NCBI RefSeq assembly: GCF_014836545.1
Contig: NZ_JACSQS010000001.1
Coordinates: 362,928-426,927 of the forward strand
Direction: 5' to 3'
Origin: Stenotrophomonas lacuserhaii
GTDB lineage: Bacteria > Pseudomonadota > Gammaproteobacteria > Xanthomonadales > Xanthomonadaceae
DNA length: 64,000 nucleotides
The position numbers were made by a program, and so were the translations under genes. This document shows, in pieces, positions 29,008 to 38,076 of this stretch; positions within the stretch are counted from its first letter, which is position 1, and each line of letters starts with the position of its first letter. Under the pieces are notes generated by a model, which had not been told where the DNA came from, did not search any database, and saw only the letters and a program-made list of their open reading frames with translations.

Positions 29008-30705
29008 TCAGGGGCCGGGACGCTCGCGCCGGCGCCGCTCGTACAGCTTCAGGTCCGCGCGGTTGATGGTATCGGCGACGGTCTCCGCGGCGCGGCTGAT
29101 GGCGCAGCCCGCAGAGAACCGGATCGGTGCCTGGCTGGCATGCTCGGCGTAGCTGGCCTCCAGTGCCTGCAACCGCTCCAGGTTCGCGCCGGGGACGAAC
29201 ACCAGGAACTCGTCGCCGCCGAGGCGGACCACGACTTCGCCCGGCTGCAGACGGGCCGAAAGGAACTCGACGAAGGCGATCAGGACCGCGTCACCCTCGG
29301 CATGGCCAAGCTGATCATTGACCTCCTTGAAGTGGTCCAGGTCGAACACCAGGCAGCCCCACGCGCTCAGCTGGTCGTGCGCCAGTTCGCCCAGGTAACG
29401 CCGGTTGAAGCAGCGCGTGAGCGGATCACGGATCGCCAGCTCCTGCAGCTGGATCTCCTGCAGGTGCTGGGTGGTGACGTCCTGCGCGTGGCCCAGCACG
29501 TAGGGAGGATCGGCTTCGTTGTCGAGCACGTTGTGGTACATCCAGAAGCGCCGTGAACCGTCTTCCGCCACCAGCTCCATCACGCCGGAATCGCTCTGGT
29601 TCTCGATGATCCGGGCCAGGTAGTCCTGCAGTTGGCTGCGCTTTTCCAGCGGGATGATCGCGGCAAGGGAATGACCAATGACCTCCGCCTCCGGTCGTCT
29701 CAGCGACAACGACGCGGCCGGGTTCAGCGAGGTCACCACGCCTTCCAGCGTGTGCGTGCAGATCAGGCCCATGCTGTGCTGGAACAGGCGGCGGTAGCGT
29801 GCTTCGCTCTGCGCCAGTGCCTCCAGCGCGGCACGCTGGGCCGTCACGTCCTGGATCGCGCCGATCAGGCGCGTCCCCGCGGCGTCCGTGGTGCGGCGCC
29901 CCACGATGTGCAGCCACGCTTCGCGGTTGTCCTTCGGCCTGGTCTTCAAGGTCAGGTCGATCGGCGAGCCGGTCGCAGCGCAGGCGTCCATCGCCTCTTC
30001 AAGCTGCCTGGCGTGTTCATCCAGATAGAACGCCAGCGCGTGGCGCAGCGACGGGGCGTCGCCTTCCTGCACGCCGTGCAGCACGTGTGTTTCGCGGGTC
30101 CAGGCCAGTTCGCCCGTTGCCAGGGAGAGCTCCCAGCCGCCCACTTTTGCGGCGGTGTTGGTCTGTTCGAGGAACGCCTGGCTGCGCTGCAGCCGGGCAT
30201 GCAGGCTGACCGCTTCCTCCATCCGCGTCAGCAGCATGGCGCGCTGTTCCATGCCGCGCGCGGCGGCCTCGGCCAGTCCCCTCAGGGCCTCGCGCTCATT
30301 CGGCCTGAGCCGTCCCGGCTCCGGGCTCAGCAGGCACAGCGTGCCCACCCGGCTGCCAGCGCCGGCCTGGATCGGTACGCCCACGTAATGCCGCACGTTC
30401 GGCGCGCCCACGACCAGCGGATTATCCGAGAAACGCGGGTCCCGCGTCGTATCTTCGATCTCGAACACGGCATCGGAGTCGATCGCCCACGTGCAGAACG
30501 AAATGTCGCGGGGTGTCTGGCGCATCCCGTCCAGGCCGACCTGCGACTTGAACCATTGCCGCTCGCCGTCCACCAGCGAGATCAGGGCGATCGGCATGCC
30601 AGCCATCGCACAGGCCGCACGCGTGAGCGCGTCGAAGAACGGCTCCGGGTCGGAGTCCAGGATGCGCAGCGAATCCAGGACCGACTGGCGAACGTCCTCT
30701 GTCAT
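29008..30705 (-). CDS. GAF-PAS-PAS-GGDEF diguanylate cyclase
   Basis: Start at ATG 30705 with GGAGG 7 bases upstream; a longer frame upstream is antisense to other genes. 565 residues: GAF (about 1-150, with QWFKSQVGLDG and FCTWAI), PAS (about 180-290, ending IGAIQDVT), PAS (about 305-415, ending LGHAQDVT), GGDEF (about 425-565) with DPLTRCFNRRYL, FDLDHFKEVND and the intact active site RLGGDEFLVF. The RxxD inhibitory site that normally lies five residues before GGDEF is missing (LQPGEVVVR there). It makes cyclic di-GMP in response to a cytoplasmic signal and is probably not product-inhibited at that site. Confidence 0.9.
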   Translation of the reverse strand: MTEDVRQSVLDSLRILDSDPEPFFDALTRAACAMAGMPIALISLVDGERQWFKSQVGLDGMRQTPRDISFCTWAIDSDAVFEIEDTTRDPRFSDNPLVVGAPNVRHYVGVPIQAGAGSRVGTLCLLSPEPGRLRPNEREALRGLAEAAARGMEQRAMLLTRMEEAVSLHARLQRSQAFLEQTNTAAKVGGWELSLATGELAWTRETHVLHGVQEGDAPSLRHALAFYLDEHARQLEEAMDACAATGSPIDLTLKTRPKDNREAWLHIVGRRTTDAAGTRLIGAIQDVTAQRAALEALAQSEARYRRLFQHSMGLICTHTLEGVVTSLNPAASLSLRRPEAEVIGHSLAAIIPLEKRSQLQDYLARIIENQSDSGVMELVAEDGSRRFWMYHNVLDNEADPPYVLGHAQDVTTQHLQEIQLQELAIRDPLTRCFNRRYLGELAHDQLSAWGCLVFDLDHFKEVNDQLGHAEGDAVLIAFVEFLSARLQPGEVVVRLGGDEFLVFVPGANLERLQALEASYAEHASQAPIRFSAGCAISRAAETVADTINRADLKLYERRRRERPGP

Positions 30706-30848
30706 CGGACACCTCCAGAAAGTGGATCTGCGCGGCGCCCGGTGCGCCGCAGGCACAGTGTAGTAACCGCCGACGTCGACCCGGGTGAACGACCTGCGCC
30801 GACGTTGGCTGCTCAGCCATCGCTGCATGCGACGCGCTGTGGGATCGC

Positions 30849-31451
30849 TCAACGCCGACCCTCGGGCGCCTGCGCACGGGCAGCCCAGCGTCGGCACCGA
30901 TGGTACTCGTAGACCCCCGGCACCACGCTCAGCAGCAACCCCGGCACCAGCGCGAACGTCCACGTTGCAAGCGGGGCAGGGGACACCGTGAAGGCGGCCG
31001 CAGTGGGGACGTGATGCGGGGACAATAGCGGAAAGCCGATCGCCCCCAGTGCGATCCATGGCGCAAGATCCAGGATGCTGTGCACATGCTGCTCGAGGGG
31101 AATGATGTCGCGCGTGGGATAGGCGATGCGGGTATCCCAGTATCCCGTCAGCGCATGCAGGCAGGTCATTGCCAGCAGCACGAACCACAGCGCAGGCGTG
31201 TCGGCGAACAGCAGCCACAGTACGGTAGCGGTACCGAGCAGGACGATCTGCAGCAGATGCAGCGAGGATTCCCGAAGCCCTGAGGTGGCCTCGATGTGGC
31301 TGCGCCGGTGCAGCAGGAAGTCCGATGCTCCGGCGACCAGCCAGACCAGGTACAGCGCATGCCATACGGTCACCCGAGCGGGGTCCGCTGGTGGCGCAAG
31401 CACTGCCGCGAGCGCGCCGCAGGCGGTGCCGATCGACACGATACTGTCCAT
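30849..31451 (-). CDS. Uncharacterised membrane protein, about five helices
   Basis: ATG 31451 gives 200 residues starting MDSIVSIGTACGALAAVL; longer frames are not preferred since no ribosome site or hydrophobic start is found. Hydrophobic segments at about 5-22, 30-48, 70-90, 95-112, 133-150 and 165-185. A conserved-looking basic/histidine loop, LHRRSHIEATSGLRES (about 48-62), lies between the second and third helix. The C terminus is basic. Not recognised; could be a transporter or enzyme. Confidence 0.65.
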   Translation of the reverse strand: MDSIVSIGTACGALAAVLAPPADPARVTVWHALYLVWLVAGASDFLLHRRSHIEATSGLRESSLHLLQIVLLGTATVLWLLFADTPALWFVLLAMTCLHALTGYWDTRIAYPTRDIIPLEQHVHSILDLAPWIALGAIGFPLLSPHHVPTAAAFTVSPAPLATWTFALVPGLLLSVVPGVYEYHRCRRWAARAQAPEGRR

Positions 31452-31638
31452 GAGCAGAGTGGCCTTCCGGATAGGGTTCGGAACGTTGACCTTAACGTCG
31501 TGCGCTGCAGACCCGCGTGGCGGCGGCGTGAGGAAAATGAGGGCGCTGGTTGATGCACCGGTGACGCTGCCGCTACGTGTTTCATGACCGGCGCGGACGA
31601 TAGTGGCCGCAACCACCCTGTTTGATGGAGACGTCACC

Positions 31639-31983
31639 ATGGATCACGAACCGCAGTTCCGAACAGCCACCCCGCGCGTGGTCCGCGTGGCGCTGGCTGA
31701 CCTCTACGTTGGCGGCGACACTGCCGCCGTGGAGCTCGATGGCCATCCCTGCGACGCGTGGGCGCAGGCCCTGGCCAACAGCCTGGTGCAGGACCCCACG
31801 CTTCAGGGGGTGACAGCGGAGGTCGATGGCTGCTGGGTCCACTTCACCGGCGTGCGCAAATCCGCCGTCCCGCTCGCGCCCCGGCTGCTGGCGCTGGTGG
31901 CCGCTGCCGGCCAGCGCGTCTATGCGCCGCCGCTGCTACGGTCGATCAGGCAGGCTGCACCCAACGCGGCTGCAGCCGCGTAG
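31639..31983 (+). CDS. Small protein, paralogue of the one at 28711
   Basis: 114 residues starting MDHEPQFRTATPRVVRVAL with GGAG 8 bases upstream. The core (EVDGCWVHFTGVRKS) matches the 28711 protein, and the C terminus is Ala/Arg-rich. No membrane segment. It overlaps divergently with the region before the membrane gene at 31451. Unknown family. Confidence 0.6.
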   Translation: MDHEPQFRTATPRVVRVALADLYVGGDTAAVELDGHPCDAWAQALANSLVQDPTLQGVTAEVDGCWVHFTGVRKSAVPLAPRLLALVAAAGQRVYAPPLLRSIRQAAPNAAAAA

Positions 31984-32079
31984 GGCCCGCAGACATTCGC
32001 ACCGGCTGCACGCCGCGCAGAGGTGACCTTAGCGCGCGCGCAGGTAGCGTGTGACGCGACTCCGCACCGGAAGCTGACC

Positions 32080-32361
32080 ATGAGCCAACGCGCGCCCCGC
32101 ATCCATACTGACCCTGACGCCATCCAGCGCCTGAAGGCGCTGCAGCTTCAACTCGATGCCGAACTGCTGGCCGAGCTACACATGCGCGATGGACGCGTCA
32201 TCGTCGGAACCATCGTGGAGCGGCCGAACATCCAGCAGTTCATCGACGAAGAAGGCAATGAGGGAACCAACGGCCTCATCCGGCTAGATGCGGGGCAGGA
32301 ACCGGTCCAATTGATCTGGCTGGACGAGGTAGAGCGTGTCGTCCGTATCGGGTCCTTCTGA
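32080..32361 (+). CDS. DUF3247 family protein, Sm-like
   Basis: 93 residues from ATG 32080 (MSQRAPRIHTDPDAIQRL). The N-terminal helix is followed by short beta strands RDGRVIVGTIVERPNIQQF and GLIRLDAGQEPVQLIWLDEV, the pattern of DUF3247, a xanthomonad family with an Sm-like barrel fold. The likely role (RNA or protein binding) comes from the fold only. The family is named from memory of the motif. It is convergent with the MFS gene. Confidence 0.65.
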   Translation: MSQRAPRIHTDPDAIQRLKALQLQLDAELLAELHMRDGRVIVGTIVERPNIQQFIDEEGNEGTNGLIRLDAGQEPVQLIWLDEVERVVRIGSF

Positions 32362-32369
32362 AGCAGTCG

Positions 32370-33539
32370 CTATCGTCCAGCCGTGACGCCACGGCGGCCG
32401 CCGGCGGTGGCCACGGCAAGCTCCACCATCACCAGCGCCGCCAGGACCCAGATGAAGCTGCTCCTGCCGGCCGCCACGAGCAGCCACCCTCCCACTGCGG
32501 GGAACCCGAAGATGCCGATGAAGTAGGCCACCACGAACCAGGTCAGCGCCGCATGGCGGTCCTCCTGCGCCGATGCATTGACCGCCCACGTCTGGATGAC
32601 CGGGTACAGCAGTCCGTATCCAGCGCCTGTCAGCACGGCGGCTGCCCCGTGGAATGCCGGATGCACCGCGCTACCGAGCAGGCACATCACGCCGGCAGCC
32701 AGACAGGTCAGCAGGCAGATCACCACCGTCCCGCGTGGCCAGGACGACAACCGGCGCACCAGCAACAGCCTCAACACCACGGCAGTGCCGGCGTGCAAGG
32801 CAAAAAACGCACTGGCACTGGCACCGGTACCCTCGGTGAGCGAACTCTGGAACGCCATGATGCCGGAGAACACGGCGCCGCCCAGGCCGGCCATCACGAT
32901 GGGCCGGATCGCCCCCGTCGGGACGAGCGCGGTGATCTTCCGAGCCCATGGCCGGAGGCGGGGCGTTGCGGGTACGCGCGGCGCGCTCAGGCCGAAAGCG
33001 AACAGCAGGGAGGCCGCCACCAGCGCCGTCACCCCCACCCACAGGAATGCGGAAGAAAAGGCCAGTCCCGCGTTGTCCAGCAGTGCGGCAAGCACGACGG
33101 GACTGCCGCAGATCCCGGTCATCTGGAACGCGCTGAACCGGGTGAAGCCAGGGCCGCGTTGCTGGTCGTTCAGCCGCTCGGACAATGCCAGGGGCGCGCC
33201 CAGATAGAACATGCCCCAGCCAAGCCCGACCAACAAGGCTGCCAGACGGGGCAGGGATGCCGGATCGAGTCCCGCCAGGCTGCCCAGCAGCAGGTAGCCG
33301 GCCGCCATGGCGAGGGCGCCAAGTGCCCCCAAGCGCGCGGAATCGACCCGTCCTGCCCACCAGCCGACCAATGGCACGCCAACCAGGGTACCCAGCAGCG
33401 CCATGGTGAGGGTGGTCCCTGCGTCCAGCTCGCTGCCGCCCTGCGCGCGGAACCAGGACGCGATCAGAAACGTGGCGCCGTACCCGGCAGCGCTCAGCAG
33501 CGTGCCGAACAGGATGCATAGTGTTGACGAGCTGCGCAT
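32370..33539 (-). CDS. MFS transporter
   Basis: 389 residues with about twelve hydrophobic helices. Features of the major facilitator family: a basic loop after helix 2 (GWWAGRVDSARLGALG), GFTRFSAFQMTGICGSPVV in helix 4-5, and a long central loop near 200 (PRVPATPRLRPWARK). Likely an efflux or uptake antiporter for a small molecule. Starts 3 bases after the stop of the cysteine desulfurase gene, third in a reverse-strand operon with the protein at 34741. The partners suggest export of a product made by the first two genes; inference only. Confidence 0.87.
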   Translation of the reverse strand: MRSSSTLCILFGTLLSAAGYGATFLIASWFRAQGGSELDAGTTLTMALLGTLVGVPLVGWWAGRVDSARLGALGALAMAAGYLLLGSLAGLDPASLPRLAALLVGLGWGMFYLGAPLALSERLNDQQRGPGFTRFSAFQMTGICGSPVVLAALLDNAGLAFSSAFLWVGVTALVAASLLFAFGLSAPRVPATPRLRPWARKITALVPTGAIRPIVMAGLGGAVFSGIMAFQSSLTEGTGASASAFFALHAGTAVVLRLLLVRRLSSWPRGTVVICLLTCLAAGVMCLLGSAVHPAFHGAAAVLTGAGYGLLYPVIQTWAVNASAQEDRHAALTWFVVAYFIGIFGFPAVGGWLLVAAGRSSFIWVLAALVMVELAVATAGGRRGVTAGR

Positions 33540-33542
33540 CTG

Positions 33543-34748
33543 TCAGGTGCCATGCCGTACTGAAGGCGCATCCGGCACGGCCGGTGCCATCGCCCTGAGC
33601 AGCGCCACGGCCTCCGCCAGGCGTCGGCCGACATAGCCGATTTCCTCTTCGTTGTTGAAGCGACCGATCCCTATCCGCACGCTGGACTGGATGCGCGATG
33701 CGCTGGCTCCCATTGCAAGCAGCACATGCGAGGGAGAGTGCAGCGCCGAGGTGCAGGCAGAGCCTGAAGACAGCGCGATATCAGGCAGCTCAAGCAACAA
33801 CGAAGCGGCATCCACGCCGGCGAAGGAGATGTTCAGCGTGCCGGGCAGGCAGGCTGTCGGGTGACCGTTGATCGCGATATCCGGCACGTTGGCCACAAGG
33901 TAGTCGCGCAGCGTGCCGCGCAGCCGGCCCACCCTCGCCGATTCGGCATGCCTGCGCTTCACGGCGAGCTCGACTGCCCGGGCGAACCCGACGATGCCCG
34001 GCACGTTGAGCGTACCCGAACGCAGGCCACGCTCGTGCCCGCCGCCCACGATGAGGGGAGACAGGGCCGCGCGGGGATTGGTGGAATCGACATACAGCGC
34101 GCCGACTCCTTTCGGGCCATGGATCTTGTGGGCGGAAAAAGCCGCCATGCCGATGCCCATCCGCTTCACGTCCAGGGCGGTCTTTCCCAGGGCTTGCGTT
34201 GCATCGGTATGGAACACCACGCCATGGTCGCGGCAGATCGCCCCGATCTCTTCGGTTGGCTGCAAGGCCCCTGTTTCATTGTTGGCGGCCATGATGGAGA
34301 CGAGCCGAGTGTCATCGCGTATCGCGTGCCGGACCGACTCCGGGGTCACCACGCCATCTTGCCCGGGACGCAGGCAGGTCACCGGAACGCCGCGGTCGGT
34401 GAGTCGCGCACAGGTGTCCAGTACCGCCTTGTGCTCGATCATCGAGGTGATGACATGGCGCTTCGACGCGCCGCGCAGGGCATCCAGCCCTGACAGCGCA
34501 AGGTTCACGGACTCCGTGGCCCCCGAGGTGAACACGATGTCGGTCGGCCTGTCGGCATTGATGGCATTGGCAATGGACTGCCGGGCCACCTTCACCGCGT
34601 CAGCTGCCGCCCAGCCGAAAGCGTGGCTGCGGCTGGCTGGATTGCCGTAGCAGGCGGTGAGAAACGGCATCATGGCCTCCAGCACCTCCGGATCCAGTGC
34701 GGTCGTCGCATTGTTGTCCAGGTAGATGGACGCGATATCGTCACGCAT
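33543..34748 (-). CDS. NifS/IscS-like cysteine desulfurase
   Basis: 401 residues. PLP lysine Lys208 in FSAHKIHGPKG, catalytic Cys332 in SSGSACTSALHSPS, and His106 in EHKAVL, with DNNATT at the N terminus and GATES: a class I (IscS/NifS-type) desulfurase that moves sulfur from cysteine to a persulfide. It overlaps the stop of the upstream unknown gene by 8 bases (ATGCGTGA) and is followed by an MFS gene. It is not next to iscU, iscA, suf or tRNA-thiolation genes, so a dedicated role is likely. Start at ATG 34748 rather than the longer frame, which would overlap the upstream gene further. Confidence 0.93.
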   Translation of the reverse strand: MRDDIASIYLDNNATTALDPEVLEAMMPFLTACYGNPASRSHAFGWAAADAVKVARQSIANAINADRPTDIVFTSGATESVNLALSGLDALRGASKRHVITSMIEHKAVLDTCARLTDRGVPVTCLRPGQDGVVTPESVRHAIRDDTRLVSIMAANNETGALQPTEEIGAICRDHGVVFHTDATQALGKTALDVKRMGIGMAAFSAHKIHGPKGVGALYVDSTNPRAALSPLIVGGGHERGLRSGTLNVPGIVGFARAVELAVKRRHAESARVGRLRGTLRDYLVANVPDIAINGHPTACLPGTLNISFAGVDAASLLLELPDIALSSGSACTSALHSPSHVLLAMGASASRIQSSVRIGIGRFNNEEEIGYVGRRLAEAVALLRAMAPAVPDAPSVRHGT

Positions 34749-35574
34749 CCCGGCACCCCGACGAGGGGAGACGGCTGGTGTGCGTACAGGAGGCCGTACC
34801 GATGCGCGGCGCGATGCGCTCACCCCGGGTTACCTGGCCGCGATCGCCGACCAGGTTCAGCCTGATGCTTGTCGTGCTGCCGAGAAGATGGCTCAGCTGC
34901 AGGCCGCGAACGTAGGCAAGCCTTTCCGACCAGGCACTCTCTTCGAAGAACACTTCGAGCCATGTCGTGGCCTGGTCCGCGACACCGGCTGCCCGGACGA
35001 AGTACTCGGTGGTGATGGCCGCGCAGGTCAGTCGCCCGGTCGGCCCTTCGTCTCCTGCACGGGCCGGCGCGGTGTCAGCCTCATTGACGATCCTGCGCGC
35101 AAGCGCTTCGGGCACATCGCCGGTGGCGAGAAGATGGGAGAGATGCTGGCGCGCGGAGTCCTCATGGATGGCGTGGATGTCCTCGAGCGCTATCCCGCAA
35201 CGCGCTGCAGCGGGCTGGAAGATGCTGCGTATGGTTGGATGGAGATGGCTCAGGCGCGGACGCCGTTTCTGCGAATGGGTCAGGCCCTCATCCAGGAACT
35301 GGGTGCGGAAGATGCCCTGGTGGTCGAACGCAACCGAAAGCCGAGGCTGCGGCAGGCCCTCGTCCACACATGCCCGGGCATGCCGCAGCGCTGCCTCGAA
35401 GGCATGGAGCTGTGCCTGCACTTCGATCACGTCGTCGCCGGTGCGCTGGACCCGGGAGTTCCCGGCAAGGAAACCGATGCAGGCAGGCGGCTCCTGCTCG
35501 CGGGTCTGCGGATGCCCGGCAGTGCCTGCTCGTTCCTGTACGGGTGCTGCTGGAAGCGGGCCTGATGACTCCAT
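34741..35574 (-). CDS. Unrecognised protein, first gene of cysteine desulfurase operon
   Basis: ATG 35574 has AGGAGAAG about 9 bases upstream; a longer frame from 35628 exists but lacks a site. 277 residues, no signal peptide or membrane segment. The first 30 residues are Pro/Glu-rich. Basic, His/Arg-dotted helices at about 85-130 (HSQKRRPRLSHLHP), then helical, with acidic aromatic WLEVFFEESAWSERLAYV (about 210). Cysteines are few (about four). Overlaps the desulfurase start. I recognise no family. It may be a sulfur acceptor or enzyme acting with the desulfurase; pure inference. Confidence 0.6.
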   Translation of the reverse strand: MESSGPLPAAPVQERAGTAGHPQTREQEPPACIGFLAGNSRVQRTGDDVIEVQAQLHAFEAALRHARACVDEGLPQPRLSVAFDHQGIFRTQFLDEGLTHSQKRRPRLSHLHPTIRSIFQPAAARCGIALEDIHAIHEDSARQHLSHLLATGDVPEALARRIVNEADTAPARAGDEGPTGRLTCAAITTEYFVRAAGVADQATTWLEVFFEESAWSERLAYVRGLQLSHLLGSTTSIRLNLVGDRGQVTRGERIAPRIGTASCTHTSRLPSSGCRDA

Positions 35575-35816
35575 GCACTTCTCCTGAGTTGACTTGTCGA
35601 ACCCGTGCGGGATACCGATGCACCTCATGCCGGATCAAGTCTAGAAACGCTCAAGGAATCCTCAAGAGGCGGTTTCGCCCGTACGCGACGCATTCGGCTG
35701 CCCGCCTGCATTGCAGGGGAGATGACAGCTGTCACTTGTGATCGTCGGGCTTCCAGCGAAGATGGCGGAATGATCGGAACGCCAGTCCGGCAACCGCGCC
35801 ATCTCCTCAACGTGCC

Positions 35817-36344
35817 ATGCAGATTCTCCAACCGTTCATTGCGCATACCCCGATCTGGGTCTGGGCGTTGCTGGCCTTCCTGGTGACGCGCGGCGTCATG
35901 GCCATGAAAGCGGGCGAAACCACGCTGGCGAAACTGGCGATCGTGCCGGCGCTTTTCAGCATGTGGGGGCTGTGGTCGATCAATCACCGCTATCCGGAAT
36001 CCTGGTCGGCGTGGTCGTTGTGGCTGGCCGGTATCGCAGCGGGGGCATGCATCGGCTGGATGCTGCTGCGCCGCGTGCAGCTGCGCCTGGACTCGTCCAC
36101 CGGGATGCTGTGGCGCCCCGCGGACTTCAGCCTGCTGCCGTTGCTGCTGGTTACTTTCGTGGTGAAGTACGGCTTCGAATCCGCACTCGCGATGTCGCCG
36201 GCGCTGGCCACCGACGGTGCGTTCCGTGCAGCGTATCTGCTGTTGCCCGGCGGCTTCACCGGCATCTTCATCGGCAAGTACTGCCGGTACCTCGTTGCCT
36301 CGCGACGGGTGGTGGCAGATGGGCGGGAAGCACCGGCGGCATGA
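35817..36344 (+). CDS. Small membrane protein, DUF6622-like
   Basis: 175 residues: hydrophobic segments at about 10-25, 38-55, 62-80, 100-120 and 130-150, with the segment IWVWALLAFLVTRGVMAMK at the N terminus. This pattern resembles DUF6622 proteins, of unknown function. The start lacks a strong ribosome site. Family naming is tentative. Confidence 0.65.
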   Translation: MQILQPFIAHTPIWVWALLAFLVTRGVMAMKAGETTLAKLAIVPALFSMWGLWSINHRYPESWSAWSLWLAGIAAGACIGWMLLRRVQLRLDSSTGMLWRPADFSLLPLLLVTFVVKYGFESALAMSPALATDGAFRAAYLLLPGGFTGIFIGKYCRYLVASRRVVADGREAPAA

Positions 36345-36368
36345 TGTAACCGACCCCGTTGACCGGCC

Positions 36369-36503
36369 TCAGTGCAGCGGCAAGGGCTGACCGCGCGACG
36401 CGGCGATCCGCGCCAGGCCACGCAGGCGAATCCGCAGCCAGACCACCGGCAGCCAGCACAGGGCCGCGATCACGAAAAGAGTGATCGCCCAGTACAGCCT
36501 CAT
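36369..36503 (-). CDS. Short membrane ORF, possibly remnant of a DUF2269-type gene
   Basis: 44 codons from ATG 36503, reading MRLYWAITLFVIAALCWLPV then VWLRIRLRGLARIA and a short end (GQPLPLH). Hydrophobic helix followed by basic residues. It resembles the middle of DUF2269 membrane proteins but stops early. No good ribosome site. May be a decayed gene or a true small membrane protein. Confidence 0.35.
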   Translation of the reverse strand: MRLYWAITLFVIAALCWLPVVWLRIRLRGLARIAASRGQPLPLH

Positions 36504-36681
36504 CGATCGCTGCCCGCAAGGGTAGGCTGCAGACCCTGCAGGGCCGGCCCCTCCAGCAGCCCACCGGGCCGCCTTGCAGAGGCCGTCGCTTCACTTTGCC
36601 GCATCGGGCCGCGGCCTACCCGTGCCGCTATTTTGCGCCGGCGAGCTTCCCGATGAGGCGTGTCGGGAGGACAATGGCCGC

Positions 36682-38025
36682 ATGTCTCCTCCCGATCCCC
36701 TCCGCAGCACGCTGCGGTCTGCCTTGTCGACAGAAGGCTGGAAACGGCGCGTTGCCCTGTGGGGCGGCGCGGTGGCGGTGGCCCTGGTGGCCATCCTGTT
36801 TGCCAAGGCCAGCGATGCCGCCTTCGCGCTGTTCCAGCGCATCATCGACCATTCCCTGTGGTGGGCGCTGCTGCTGACGCCGGGCATCTTCGCCCTGCTG
36901 GCGTGGTTGACCAGCGGCGTGCTGCGTCCCACCCGAGGCAGCGGGATTCCGCAGGTGATCGCCGCGCTCGAAAAACCAGAGGATGCGGCGTTCCGTGATG
37001 AAAACCTTTCACTGCGGGTGTCGGCCGGAAAACTGCTGCTGACCAGCCTTTCCCTGTTGGGCGGCGCCTCGGTGGGCCGCGAGGGCCCGACCGTGCATGT
37101 GGGCGCGAGCCTGATGTACAGCTTCGGACGCTGGTTCGGATTCCGCGATCCACGCGAACTCTCGCACTTCCTGCTCGCCGGTGGCGCCGCCGGCATCGCC
37201 GCTGCGTTCAACACGCCGTTGGCCGGCATCGTGTTCGCCATCGAAGAGTTGAGCGGGCGTTTCGAACATCGTTTCTCGGGCACCCTGCTCACCGCAGTAA
37301 TTGTCGGCGGGGTGGTGTCGCTCGGCCTGCTCGGCAATTACACCTACTTCGGCCGCGTGGCCACGTTCCTGCCGCTGGGACAGGCGTGGCTGGCCATCCT
37401 GCTGTGCGGCACGGTCGCCGGCCTGCTGGGCGGTGTATTCGCCAGGCTGGTGCTGTTGAGCGTTTCGGGCCGGCCGCGCTGGCTGGGCCGGCTGCGCCGC
37501 GAGCATCCCGTGCTGCTTGCCGCTGCCTGCGGGCTGGTGGTGGTGGGGCTTGCCGCCGGCTTTGGCAACGGCGCGTTCGGCACCGGTTACGAGCAGGCAC
37601 GTGGGCTGGTGCAGGGGCAGGCGGCGGTAGGCCATGAGTTCGGCCTGATGAAGCTGCTGGCCAACCTGGCGTCGTATGTCGCCGGCATCCCGGGCGGGCT
37701 GTTCTCACCGGCGCTGGCGGTCGGAGCGGGGCTGGGCCACAACCTTTCCGTGCTGATGCCATCGGTGGATCCAAGCGCGTTCGTGGTGCTGGGAATGTGC
37801 GCCTACCTCACCGGCGTTACCCAGGCGCCGCTCACTTCGGCGGTCATTTCCCTTGAGCTCACCGACACCAATGGAATGCTGCTGCCGATCCTGGCGACGG
37901 TGCTGTTGGCGCGCGGGGTGTCCGGGCTGGTCTGCCATGTGCCGATCTACCGTGGGCTGGCCGAGCAGCTGATCGGTGGCGAGCAGGCGGGAGGGCAGGC
38001 CGGGGCTGCGCAGCCGCCGCGCTAG
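36682..38025 (+). CDS. CLC-family chloride channel/transporter
   Basis: 447 residues with the three CLC filter motifs: GSGIPQVI (about 88), GREGPTVHVG with the gating Glu134, and GIPGGLFSPALAVG (about 335). About ten to twelve hydrophobic segments. Starts at ATG 36682, after GGGAGG; another ATG just upstream is in a different frame. CLC proteins move chloride or other anions, sometimes with proton exchange; the distinguishing residue was not located by eye. No CBS domain follows the membrane part. A stand-alone gene. Confidence 0.92.
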   Translation: MSPPDPLRSTLRSALSTEGWKRRVALWGGAVAVALVAILFAKASDAAFALFQRIIDHSLWWALLLTPGIFALLAWLTSGVLRPTRGSGIPQVIAALEKPEDAAFRDENLSLRVSAGKLLLTSLSLLGGASVGREGPTVHVGASLMYSFGRWFGFRDPRELSHFLLAGGAAGIAAAFNTPLAGIVFAIEELSGRFEHRFSGTLLTAVIVGGVVSLGLLGNYTYFGRVATFLPLGQAWLAILLCGTVAGLLGGVFARLVLLSVSGRPRWLGRLRREHPVLLAAACGLVVVGLAAGFGNGAFGTGYEQARGLVQGQAAVGHEFGLMKLLANLASYVAGIPGGLFSPALAVGAGLGHNLSVLMPSVDPSAFVVLGMCAYLTGVTQAPLTSAVISLELTDTNGMLLPILATVLLARGVSGLVCHVPIYRGLAEQLIGGEQAGGQAGAAQPPR

Positions 38026-38076
38026 AAAGAGCTTGGCGATGGCGCTGTTGCAACGCTACGATCGTCTCGCCGCGAC

